Below are positions 22,713-33,809 of a stretch of DNA of 64,000 bases, in pieces. The DNA lies in contig NC_054701.1 in assembly GCF_016097555.1 (NCBI RefSeq), positions 35,757,511 through 35,821,510 on the forward strand, given 5' to 3'. Each line of letters begins with the position of its first letter. The first letter of the stretch is position 1. The notes under the pieces are model-generated. The model ran no database searches, was not told the DNA's origin, and worked only from the letters and a program-made list of their open reading frames with translations. The stretch comes from Gigantopelta aegis (taxonomy: Eukaryota > Mollusca > Gastropoda > Neomphalida > Peltospiridae). Made by a program: the position numbers and the translations under genes.

Positions 22713-22912
22713 NNNNNNNNNNNNNNNNNNNNNNNNNNNNNNNNNNNNNNNNNNNNNNNNNNNNNNNNNNNNNNNNNNNNNNNNNNNNNNNNNNNNNNNN
22801 NNNNNNNNNNNNNNNNNNNNNNNNNNNNNNNNNNNNNNNNNNNNNNNNNNNNNNNNNNNNNNNNNNNNNNNNNNNNNNNNNNNNNNNNNNNNNNNNNNNN
22901 NNNNNNNNNNNN
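22713..22912. other. Assembly gap (200 N)
   Basis: A run of exactly 200 N. The true length is unknown. Confidence 1.
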
Positions 22913-22913
22913 C

Positions 22914-23967
22914 CCCTTTTTTTTTACTTAGTGGCAAAAACGAAAATCTCTTCTTAAACTCTCGTTTTTTTGGATTTTTATAACGGAGCCGCCGAATGGG
23001 TTGGAGTTTAAATGCAAACTTGTCTATAGTTTTTCAGTTGACGAGATAACTTAAATGCAAACTTTTCTACCGAGGGAGTTTGCTAAAAGCATTGTTTGGG
23101 ATTAGTCCCATTTGATTGGCATTTAACGTCAATTTGTTTAGTTGTCGAGACAAGAAAATGAAGTCTTCTTAATTGTCCTACTTCCGTTATTCTCAACCTT
23201 GCAGGGGTTTTCCAATCTGTTCTATAACGGGTACTGCCATTGGGCCAGCAGAATCTGGCACCTTTCCGTTCAGCCGGGATTGTCAGCCAAGATTTATAAT
23301 CGTAATGTTTGCATGGTGTTTTGCCAGCTGGAAAGACTTTGTATATGATTGTAACTCACATCCAACTTTGACAAGTGGATGGCTGTTTGCGAACACAGAC
23401 TCGTTTAGAAACGAAAGGTAGTTTTGCTCAAAAATAAATGCTGACACGTTGTTGAACATTGGTGTCTTCAAACAGGTCCTCGGGTGTTCAGGCGCAATGT
23501 GTACTGAAATGATTTTATTCACGTGGTTTTCCAACATACCGAAACGCCGGTTCTCAACAAAGGTACTGGGATGATCATTTCCACTGAGATCAAGTTTCTC
23601 GAGGTCCCTGGAAGTCTGTGAACGTATCCTCTGATAGAACCGTAATACCGTCGCTGGGAATTTGCAGAGTATGCAAGACGCAGGTAGAAATGGGGGGTTG
23701 TGGTAACAGAACGTGTGACCTGTTAACTATAAGGAATTTCTGGGCATTTCAACAACTACGAATGTCCCTTTATGTAAGATGCACCGTCAGGAATGCTTTG
23801 TCAGGGCCGGGGTTGTATTTGCCACATATCGCGATTTTGTGGTGTCGACACTGGCACACACACTTGGACATTTTTCGTGGTGGAAGTGTCTTCAAAATGC
23901 AAGGCCGCGTGTGAAGAAAGAAACTGCTAAGAGTGCCCATACATGTCGATAGAGTCATACTGAACAT
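22914..23967 (-). pseudogene. Toll-like receptor N-terminal fragment next to assembly gap
   Basis: Aligns by eye to the signal peptide and roughly the first two thirds of the LRR region of the two full-length TLRs, from the conserved start region (complement of ATG at 23965-23967) to the N run. It carries many small insertions and deletions, often in or near homopolymers, so no long frame survives. No TIR domain is present on this side of the gap. The noncoding sequence just upstream (24180-24540) is by contrast very close to the unit A copy. The damage could therefore be true decay or an unpolished contig end. Confidence 0.75.
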
Positions 23968-24391
23968 TCTTGTCCTGTAATAACCTACAATAAAACATGT
24001 CATTGAATTTGATTAAAACCATACTGGAAAAGTTTGGTGATATCTAGTTAAACCAGTAGTCTTAAAGGGGTAAATAACTCAAACATGAGCCTTATATGTT
24101 GGAAGAGATTCGTAGCTACCCGGACGCGGTCGCCGCCCCCCGGCCGCCACCAAACCGCCCTGGCCCCCCCCGCCCAATTGAGATGAAAAATGCGTAACTG
24201 TTTTCGATTTAATAATAAAAAACGTGATTATTCTTGCTAACTATGGGCAGCCATTTTCTTTTGTTTTCGTTGCGTCCGGTATTCTAGATCGGGGCGAAGT
24301 GACGTCAGTCCTACCAACTCCTGTATGCACAGTGTAAACAAGCACAGTCATTTATGCTTCGCTTTCATCAACCTGACTTGTAAAACAACAT

Positions 24392-24560
24392 ACATGACTT
24401 GTTATTGTGGGGTTTTTTTTTTTTTTTTTATTGTCCCCAGAAACATAAGCAAGGTCAAGGTTGGGGCCTTGAATCATTGCTGTACATGGTATTATTGTAT
24501 ATACATAAACGATACATAATTAAAGCTATACACTCGTATATAATGCACTTATTAAACAAT
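24392..24560 (-). mobile_element. LINE 3' end shared with 12972-14021
   Basis: Starts at the same base after ACATACATGACTTGTTATTG and matches 12980-13145, including the AATAAA, then diverges. This shows that the TLR fragment copy derives from unit A after that LINE had inserted. Confidence 0.75.
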
Positions 24561-25195
24561 ATGTGTTCTCGCTAGCAATAAATAGAGGGGGCGCTGCGCC
24601 TTGCCCCCGTTTTATGCCACCCTGCCGTGTTTGTTACCGCACCGCCCTTGATTATCGCCGCCCTGCCCTAATTCAGTGTCAAACAAAAATATAAAATCTT
24701 GCTTCCGTCTCAAAGCGTGTACAGTGTTGTTACGAGTCTGAATCCCCAACTAAAAAACGTTTGACAATACATTGTTTAGCAACAGTTGTGAAAGCCGACA
24801 GCATAACGTGGTATGTTAGGAGTTTTTCCTATTGTTAGTCGATATGAACGAGCAGGACAGTCGGGCGGGGCCGGGGGCAGTCTTACAAAGCTTGAATGTG
24901 AAGTAATCCATCCTCACACCATCACGCACATAACCACACACCACCTAGCAAACACCTAGTTGAAAGTAGACCATTATGATAAACTTCGACAGTGTTTATT
25001 TCTTTATTTCTTTTTATTTATTTCTAATCATTCTCTTTTTTTCATTTCTTGATTTCTTTTAATTATTTCATTTATTTATTTTAAATTACATTTGGGCATG
25101 ATATTAAATGGTATAAATACTATATATAATAGAAAAAGGAATATTATTGTTTAGGTGATCCAACCTTTTGTAAAACATTTTAATAGTTAAAGTTT
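24561..25195. other. Unassigned AT-rich stretch
   Basis: No repeat match to the other units and no coding signal. Confidence 0.5.
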
Positions 25196-25395
25196 GATTT
25201 TATTTAACGACACCACTAGAGCATATTGATTTATCAATAATCGGCTATTGGATGTCAAACATTTATTAATTTAGAAATTTAGTCTTAGAGAAAAACCCGC
25301 TACTTTTTTCCATTAGAAGCAAGGGATCGTTTATATACACCATCTCACAGACATGATAGCACATACCAGTCGTGTTGCACTGGCTGGAACGAGAT
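25196..25395 (-). mobile_element. SINE, tail 2 and core, head missing
   Basis: Tail 2 and core on the minus strand, ending at GGCTGGAACGAGA. The tRNA-like head is absent. Confidence 0.8.
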
Positions 25396-25789
25396 TTTTT
25401 TAATAGTGTCTATATTAAGTACATTAGTACAATAATATTGCATACGGCGATGAATGTACTGTTTCATCAAACATCCAAATTTGAGAATAATAAATTTGGG
25501 TTTAGACATTGATTGCCCCCCTCCCTCCAAAAAACGTTTTGTAAATTAAAAGCAGCATAGATATTCCTATATATACTGAAACACAATGAAAAGCAAAAAC
25601 AACTTTTAATTAATTACGTGGATATGTAATATGACATTAATAACTGTATTCATGAGATACATTCACATTGGAACATGGCGCCATTTCGCCATCATTAATC
25701 AAGTTGCATTCGTAATCGAAAAGTTCACACACTCCTCCTCCCCCCCCCCCCCCCCCCCCCACCATATCAAGGTCAGTTATCTGTTTGTG

Positions 25790-26013
25790 TCCACCATTGG
25801 CCCGTGAGCATGCGTGAAGCCGACGTGGAAAGCTTGGCACAACAGAACTCAAATAAGCCACTGGAATGTTTTTCTTCCACTCCTCCTGCAACGCCTGTGC
25901 AAGCTCAGCGACGTTACGTGGTGGTGGCTGGCGGTGAAGTACACGACGTCCTAACTCATCCCACATGTGTTCAATTGGGTTCAAATCCGGTGAAACAGCG
26001 GGCCAGTTCATAA
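25790..26013 (-). pseudogene. Tc1-like transposase C-terminal relic
   Basis: The minus strand reads [20 protein letters not shown], the well-known Tc1 region holding the third catalytic residue (the E of NPIEH), then ...RRLHACSRANGGH near the protein end. The upstream catalytic part is absent. Another copy is at 44330-44560. Confidence 0.85.
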
Positions 26014-26051
26014 CGGTGTAAGTCAAATGTCTCGATTACGGTTGTTTGTTT

Positions 26052-26313
26052 GTTTGTTTAACGACACCACTAGAGCACATTGATTTATTAATCATCGGTC
26101 AATTTAAAACCCGCTACATTGTTCCATTAGTAGTAAGGGATCTATTATATGCACCATCCTACAGACATGATAGCACATACCACGGCCTTTGATATACCAG
26201 CCGCGGTGCACTGGCTGGAACGAGAAATAGCCCAATGGGCCCACCGACAGAGATCGATCCTAGACCGACCGCGCATCAAGCAAGCGCTTTACCACTGGGC
26301 TACGTCCCGACTC
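26052..26313 (-). mobile_element. SINE, head 2 / tail 2, internally shortened
   Basis: Same insertion as 19475-19784, with GTCTCGATTACGG at 26039-26051 and 26314-26326, but about 50 bases of tail 2 are missing near 26097. Confidence 0.88.
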
Positions 26314-26852
26314 GTCTCGATTACGGAATTACCGTTAAATGTGACGGGATAATTTTGGGATGTTGTTTAAAAGTTCAAACTGTAGCAGTCGTCGTCTAGA
26401 CTGTGACGTTATAAAGGGAGGGGTTTCGAAAAATATGTATACTAAGTACTTACATATGCCAAAGACTCGTAAAACCTAGCACGAGTCTATTAGAAATACA
26501 CAATAGATGCACGAAATTCGTCACAAATCCTGCAGTTGTTGTTGTTGTATAATGATAATCATGTTCTCAACTGATATCAAACGGTGCTTCCAGCTGCATT
26601 AAACGGATAAGTAGCAACTTTCTGTAACCGTGCATGAGTAAAAACGTACGTACAGTTATTTGTTTCCTGGTTTCGGAAAGCCGCTTTTGTCTGTGCGTAA
26701 CGCTCGCCTGGGTAATCGTGTCATTCCGACAGACAGGCATATACATAACAGATGTCACGTGAACAGGAAAGAAAGGAGCATTTGGTTATCGACAATGCAT
26801 GTGAAATAAAAAATAAAAAAAATATCTGCGCGACAACACTGCTCTGCATTTT

Positions 26853-28797
26853 TAGTCCGGGTGCCGAGGTGTCATACCCTGCACCGAGAGTTAAAGTTTT
26901 TTTCTTTGGTGATTTTGGTAGACTGGGTGGTAGTCTTCAATTTCCAGGTGGATGACCGCTCGTCACCCTTGAGCAATATTAATCCTTTTCTGTTGGAACC
27001 GCAAAATCAAAAATTGCCATAAAAATGGGGGTAAAGAACACAAAGAGTCCTCTATAACCACTGTTATAGAAGATAATAGATCACGTGACCCCTCAAAATG
27101 TGGGACTTGGGGAGCTCTTAATAATGATATGTGTTATATGCAAATATATTCAATAATTAGGTCAACAGAGGTCAAAAGGTCACACATTTTTGACCTTGCA
27201 CAAAATCTCGAATACTGTTATAAACACCCTTACGTAGGCCAAGAACAAACCTAAATTGTCTCTTTTACACCTGAATCTGTTTGATTAGACATCCTGCTAT
27301 GATTTTGACCAACCTATGTTCAAATATATTGCATAATGAACGCCCTTTAGGAAACGAAAAACAACCTATGTAAAAAAGTGCTAAAATAGCTATTTTTGAC
27401 AGCAAAAGGGATAATGTCCACAGTAATGCAGCCATTCAACCTAGAATAACAAATGACCTCCTTCAAATACGTGCATTGGGGAACTCAGAAAGGTTCATCA
27501 CAAATTTTGACATTCAACGTCACACGGTCAAACAAGTAAACAGTTAGATGCTTAGGAAAGATAGTTGTCGTGGTAAATTGAGTCAATACAATCAGGCAGC
27601 AATTAGTAACACATTAAAACAAAGATGGCAACACTATACTTGTGACATTGTCTAGCTCTAATGAGCAGACCCTACTCCAAACAGCTCTCTTTGTTAAAAA
27701 TGCTTTTGATCATAGGAAAATTGGCCCAAACTGGAGAAAACCCCATACTTCTTTAATTTTCTAAGAAGCATTTGGCTCTTTGGCCTAAAGTATTTGGTGC
27801 ACTTTGTAAATTTGATCTATTGGAAGAGCTGAATGATTCTTAGAAAATTAAAGAAGTATGGGTTTTTTCTCCAGTTTGGGCCAGTTTTCCTATGGTCAAA
27901 ATAATTTTTAACAAAGAGAGCTGTTTGGAGTAGGGTCTGCTCATTAGAGCTAGACAATGTCACAAGTATAAAATATTGTCACAAGTATAGTGTTGCCATC
28001 TTTGTTTTAGTGTGCTACTAATTGCTGCCTTATTTGATGGACTCAATTTACCACGACAACTATCTTTCCTATGCATCTGTTTACTTGTTTGATCTTTGAC
28101 CTTGAAAATGTGACCTTGAATGTCAAAATGTGGGATCACCCTTTCTGAGTTCCCCAATGCAAGTATTTGCAGGGGTCATTTGTTATTCTAGGTTGATTGG
28201 CTGCATTACTGTGGGCATTTTCCCTTTTACTGTCAAAAATAGCTATTTTAGTACTTTTTTGATATAGGTTGTCTTTCGTTTCCTACAGGGCGGTCATTAT
28301 ACAATATATTTGAACATAGGTTGGTCAAAATCATAGCAGGATGTCTAATCAAACAGATTCAGGTGTAAAATAGACAATTTATGTTTGTTCTTGGCCTACG
28401 TAAGGGTGTTTATAACAGTATTCGAGATTTTGGGCAAGGCCAAACATGTGTGACCTTTTGACCTCTGTTGACCTAATTATTGAACTCATTTGCATATCAC
28501 ACCTATCATTATAAAGAACTCCCCAAGACCCACATTTTGAGGGGTCGCGTGATCTATTATCTTCTATAACAATGGTTATAGAAGACTTTTTGTGTTCCTT
28601 ACCCCCATTTTTATGGCAATTTTTTATTTTGCGTTTCCAACAGAAAAGGGTTAATTCAGAGAATTGCTCAAGGGTGACGAGCGGTCATTCACCTGGACAT
28701 TGAAGACTACCACCCAGTCTACCAAAATCACCAAAGAAAAAAACTTTAACTCTGATTGCAGGGTATGGCCTAAAATCGGGACTTCGCTCCCGGACTA
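26853..28797. mobile_element. Palindromic foldback element (about 1.9 kb)
   Basis: Two arms of about 0.9 kb each are inverted copies, meeting near 27770-27840. Ends are TAGTCCGGG and CCCGGACTA, with a 3-bp TTT duplication against the empty sites at 20510 (itself carrying a MITE close by) and 43045. There is no transposase, so it must rely on another element. The right arm survives in unit C (44616-44943). Confidence 0.88.
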
Positions 28798-28826
28798 TTT
28801 AAAGGTGCATTGCAATTGAAAGAAGA

Positions 28827-29108
28827 CGGGACGTAGCACTCAGCTGATGCGTGGTCGATCCCCCGTTGGTGGGCCCATTGAGCTATTTCTCGTTGCAGCC
28901 AGTGCACAATGACTGGTATACCAAAGGCCGTGGTATGTGTGATGATTGTCTGTGTGATGATGCATATAAAAGATCCCTTGCTGCTGATGGAAATATGTAG
29001 AGGGTTTCCTCTCTAAGACTATATTGTAAAACATTACGAAATGTTTGACATCCAACAGCCGATGATTAATAAATCAATGTGCTCTAATAGTGTCGTTAAA
29101 CAAAACAA
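28827..29108 (+). mobile_element. SINE, variant head 2 / tail 2
   Basis: Nearly identical to 20524-20815. Confidence 0.85.
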
Positions 29109-29338
29109 GCTTTAACTCTTATAACTGAAAATGTATGTGTATATTTGTATGTGTTAAACGATTACACATCATATTTGCATAATTAATCAAGGAATATGAA
29201 CATTGCGATGTCATTTCACTCGGCGTAAACAGGTTTAAAAAAACCACCAAAAAACTATACTTAACTAAAAAGTAATGATAATGTACATAGATAAAACCAG
29301 TCTAACGGGTGAGCGCGATCAGTCACCCTACTAAATAT

Positions 29339-29749
29339 GGCCTCAGACCACAATTAATTTCGCTATATGTTTCTATATAGCCTTGGTGGCTATAACATTT
29401 TCATTAATATCAGCAGGCCCGTGGATTTTTGTATGTACCTTTGCCTGCCTGCTCTTTCTCCCAGCATATTGCTTTAAACAAACACACCCTATAAACCAGG
29501 CCGGAGTACTCCCATTTTACACAAAAAGCACTACTTTTGCATGGGCCGGAATTACCACAAACAAGTCTTCAATGTCAACAAGTTACACATGTTTACAAAC
29601 TACATAATCTCCCCTGTCACTTCAGTTAAATAGTTGCCACTTCATAGCTGTCTGACATGAAAAAATTACAGTCAAACAGCAGATTACTTGCGCGGTCAAA
29701 TTTTCGGATTTTGGACAACCAAATGGGAAGATAACTGTCATCTGAGGCC
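29339..29749. mobile_element. GGCCTCAG MITE, unit B
   Basis: Ends GGCCTCAGACCACAATTA and the complement of GGCCTCAGATGACAGTTA, with ATAT on both sides (29335-29338 and 29750-29753). The paralogue at 43598-43601 has a single ATAT and no element. 411 bp, no coding capacity. Superfamily unresolved. Confidence 0.85.
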
Positions 29750-29753
29750 ATAT

Positions 29754-30214
29754 GTCTCAGCAAACATCTGTAGGTGAATCAAATCAATTCCTACTGCCGA
29801 TAATGTTAACGTTTACTAATAAAACTGATATAAGCAGCGTATTAACACACACACTGGCAGTACACCACTAAACGGTGTGGCACCTCACATACAATCTACC
29901 TGCAAGAAATTTGGGAGGCGGGGCCGTTTTAAAAATTTAATTTAATGTTTAATGAATCGCAGTTTCATTTTGGGGGCTATCTGGACTGGTTTCAAACTCT
30001 TGTGTATACTGCATAACACCTGCTCAACAAATAATTTTTTTTAATGTATTTATTTATTGCCAATGGATAATAGTATTTGCACAAATAATGAATGTCACAT
30101 ATTACTCCGGACATCGGTGCAACTCGAACTTTAACACAGAACTATTTGTTCTTTGGTAAAATGCAACCTCAAACGTAACGGAGCACGCCCAGTCATAAAC
30201 AAGTCAAAGTTTGT
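29754..30214. other. Duplicated noncoding module
   Basis: Matches 43602-44010 and 58010-58460. No gene seen. Confidence 0.6.
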
Positions 30215-30488
30215 TTTGTTTAACGGCACCACTAGATCACATTGATTTATTAATGACCGGCTATTGGATGTCAATTTTTTTGTAATTTTGACATATAGTC
30301 TCAGAGAGGAAACCCGCTACATTTTTCTGTTAGTAGCAAGGGATCTTTTATATGCACCATCCCACAGACACGATAGCATAGAATACCACGACTTTTGATA
30401 TACCAGTCGTGGTGCACTGGCTGGAACGAGAAATAGACCGACCGCGCATCAGGCGAGCGCTTTACCACTGGGCTACGTCCCACACCCT
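30215..30488 (-). mobile_element. SINE, head 2 / tail 2, unit B
   Basis: Counterpart of 2811-3112, with a short loss beside the B-box region. Confidence 0.85.
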
Positions 30489-31400
30489 GTACACTGTATG
30501 AGATCGCGTAGCTGATAAGCTGCGACCGACGCCTTAACTTCTTCTGTTCAAAGTTGTCAGTGTCTGTTGTCATGGTGTCCGCTTCCTTGCTGTCACAGTT
30601 GTCGCAATCAATTTCACTCCCTTGCATTCAACTTTTTCAGTTATCGGGACAATTGTTTTCCTGTGCGACTTGTCCAAATTCAAATCTGATGTTGCTTAAG
30701 AACTGAACGTTATATTTTTGACGTTCATGCGATGATAAACACCAAAACCATTTTACACACTGTATGAATGGCGTAGATCACATGATAGCATTTTAACCAA
30801 ATCCAGACGCCTATTACAAAACAGTAATTATAAAATGGAATTATAACTGTTTTAGAAGCCCGTTCAAAATTGCGCCAAATTCCCTCAATCAAAATTGCGC
30901 ACCCTTTTCTCTTTGGCATTTAACTGCTCCATTCAAATTCCATAGCACCACCACCACCACCACCCCCACCCGCCTGCTACCGATTTGATCGGGCTGCTGG
31001 TGCTCCCTTGAACCTGCCAGTGCAGGCGGTCCCTCCTCTTCCCTCCCCCCACCTTTCCTGTCATGGCGACAGGCATGCGCTACAACAGCTTGTTCTGAAT
31101 GTGCACGTAAAACCCTATGACCTGACCTGACCTGTTTTAGAAGCAGTTTTTTCCTCAGCATGTTTTTCCTACGTGGCCATTCTTACTGTGACTGCTTCAT
31201 TAAATCCGTCACTGTCACTGTCACTATCATCAAACGACTCACTGGCACGTTTATGCACACTGCAAATACACTCATCCTGATTAATCCCACATCTTTCACA
31301 AAGAAAAATGTTATTGCAGTTTCTCGCATAATGTCCTTTTCCTTTGCAAAAATGACACTCAATATTGGGGCAGTCTTTAATCACATGACAGTCCGACCTG
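30489..31400 (-). pseudogene. Zinc-knuckle relic, unit B
   Basis: The minus strand has knuckles CHFCKGKGHYARNC and CERCGINQDEC, then a DDSDSDSDGFNEAV acidic run (31169-31384). After an inserted repeat (30860-31131) comes a second piece starting MQGSEIDCDNC (to 30489). The frame is kept in units B and D. CCHC knuckles of this sort occur in retroelement ORF1/Gag proteins, and I prefer that reading. A host RNA-binding exon is possible. Confidence 0.55.
30860..31131. mobile_element. Retroposed repeat with 13-bp target duplication
   Basis: CTGTTTTAGAAGC lies at 30847-30859 and 31132-31144. Unit A has only one, altered, copy at the same place and no insert. The insert ends in a TGACCTGACCTGACC run and also occurs in units C and D. 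Family not identified. Confidence 0.85.
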
Positions 31401-31524
31401 CAGTTATGCTTGAATAATCCGGCCAGTTACAGAAACGTGGTCTCCTTACATTTGCGATCTATATGTATGTCTACTCTGCTGTAGCATTTTCCATTAATTC
31501 ATCGTATAAAAAGTGTCACAATGT

Positions 31525-31701
31525 CAGGGCCGTACCCTGAGGGGGAGGGGGGGCGGGGGGCACTACTTTTTAAAACAAATGAAACACTATACAAATTAAA
31601 CCCTGGGATGTGTATGCTATTTTCTGGAGTAAAAAAAAGTGAGATTCTCAGGGGGCAACTGCCCTCTCCCCCCCCCCACTCCCCCGGAGGATACGGCCTT
31701 G
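31525..31701. mobile_element. hAT-type MITE, unit B
   Basis: Counterpart of 6726-6926, with the same CAGGGCCGTACCCT end. Confidence 0.8.
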
Positions 31702-31944
31702 CACAATTGTATTGCTTTTTGTATCTTTCGTGTGTTTTTTCTTCAAAATATCTAATTATAGTTGCTTGATTCATCCGACTAGTTACAGAAACGTAGTGCG
31801 AGTCAGTGGTGGGGGTGTGTGTATTAGGAGTGGCTTAATTTTGTTCGGTTCATCGAGATATGAACAAAAAAAAAGTAAGTACCTCTTGACCAATCAGAAT
31901 GCTGTAAAGTGTATAAACGCAAAGAACATTTAATTATTTCAACT

Positions 31945-32110
31945 TATCAAATGAAGAGGGTGTAGTGGGTCTTACGCCTATCAACTGAGTCGTTAAAACT
32001 CGCTCCGGGTGGGAGCCGGTACCGGGCTGCGAACCCTGTACCTACCAGCATTATGTCCAATAGCTTAACCACGACACCACCGAGTCCAGTAGACGTCGTT
32101 TAAGCTTCTT
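31945..32110 (-). mobile_element. Third-family SINE, unit B
   Basis: The minus-strand head is ACTCGGTGGTGTCGTGGTTA (A-box side) with B box GGTTCGCAGCCCG. This is the most complete copy, together with 47675 and 60135. The body is short and unlike the other two families. Confidence 0.7.
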
Positions 32111-32357
32111 ACACCTACTGCCTCTACTCGGTTGATGATGATGAACAAATTAATTAATAAATCAATAAATCAATCAGTTTATTATGCCGAAGCTAAAAGC
32201 AGCCACTGACGGTAACAAACAAAATACAGTGCATAGTTGTTAATACAACAGTGTTACATCTAAATAAAATATGATACCAAACTACATTTAAAAAATGAAA
32301 AACAGACAAAACAAGTAAATGTATATAAGAATTAATGATTAATAAATAATAATAATA

Positions 32358-32530
<173 letters not shown>

Positions 32531-33477
32531 AGAACTATGACAGTAACATTCAAGTTTTTGCATTGCAACACAACTAAATTTTGATAGATCTAATAAAAAA
32601 AACCGATATATTCACCTTCAATCTTTTTTAAATTACAAAGAGTGTATAGTCGTTGTTTTGTAATGGAGAATGTATGAGGAGGTGTAGATTCGGGAAAAAT
32701 AAGTCACGAGCCCCGTATGTGTGAGTTAATTATTTTTCATGAATCTACACTTCTGAGTGCATTTTCCAATTTAATTCTTAATTCATTAAAACAAATTACG
32801 TGACTGCTGAATTAACTTCTATGTTATCCTTTTTAATGAAAATGGTTTTTTTAAATGGCAAAGAATATTTTTTACAAAACTAATAACCAAAACCATCCTT
32901 TCGGACTTAACATGAACGATTCGATCAGGAAATACTCGACAGCGGATGACTGGCGTTAAGTGGGATGCACGTGCTAAGCATGTAATCTCTGGTTTCCGAT
33001 TTAGTTTCCGACAATCTTCGCTGTGTTCCGCAAGAATATATTACTATCACTAGTATCAGGTTTAAATAAGGCTTAAACTACATTTTTATTTGATGTTGCT
33101 GACGTTTGGCCTCATGGGCTAAAACGTTGTACTTGTTTACAATGAATACGTTCAATAGTGGGTTCGAATCCCTGACGTGGATGCATAAAAAGTTCTAATT
33201 GCATTGTTTCGCAGGTGTTGATTATTGAAAAATAATCTACACCTAGAATAATAGTATGACGTCACAGGTATGAATTAACTAGGGATATTGTTAAGTCTAC
33301 CATTTATAATATTGATATCTAGCACACTACACCTTAAAATTAAACAAAGCAACCATATATTTTGTATAAGATATACTATCTAAATATACTTCACAACAGT
33401 ATTCAGTTTTGGATAACTGATCTCCAAGTCACTGTTTAGTGTTTTGTGGTGATACAGTTGATACATCTTAAAGGCAT
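32531..33477. other. Duplicated noncoding module, unit B
   Basis: Matches 7708-8710. No gene seen. Confidence 0.6.
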
Positions 33478-33481
33478 ACTG

Positions 33482-33805
33482 TCACGGATTTAAGGACCTT
33501 ATTTCTCTAAAAATGGATAATAAATAAAAATTACATTAATTGTTGGAAACCAAATCTAGCTATCGCATCACCTTAACTGAACCATGATAGAGTGAAATCC
33601 ATGTCATCCCTCTTGGTAATTTTAGTTTCTGAATTCTGGACCATTGCCATAATTCAATTATTTTTACAAAATGTCATTAATAAATGGAGTATGGTGGTTA
33701 TGAAGATGGGTGAATAAAGTACATTTAGGGACAAATCAAATTATTTTTGTTCAGGTAATACTTTGTTAGACATTAAATAAGTCCGTGGTCTGTGACAATA
33801 TGCCT
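33482..33805. mobile_element. TTAA-flanked MITE, unit B
   Basis: Ends AGGCATACTGTCAC and GTGACAATATGCCT between TTAA at 33478-33481 and 33806-33809. Unit A has the unoccupied TTAA at 8711-8714. Confidence 0.92.
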
Positions 33806-33809
33806 TTAA

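Noticed and set aside
22529-22957. Frame running across the N run
   Set aside because: Translates through unknown bases, so it has no meaning.
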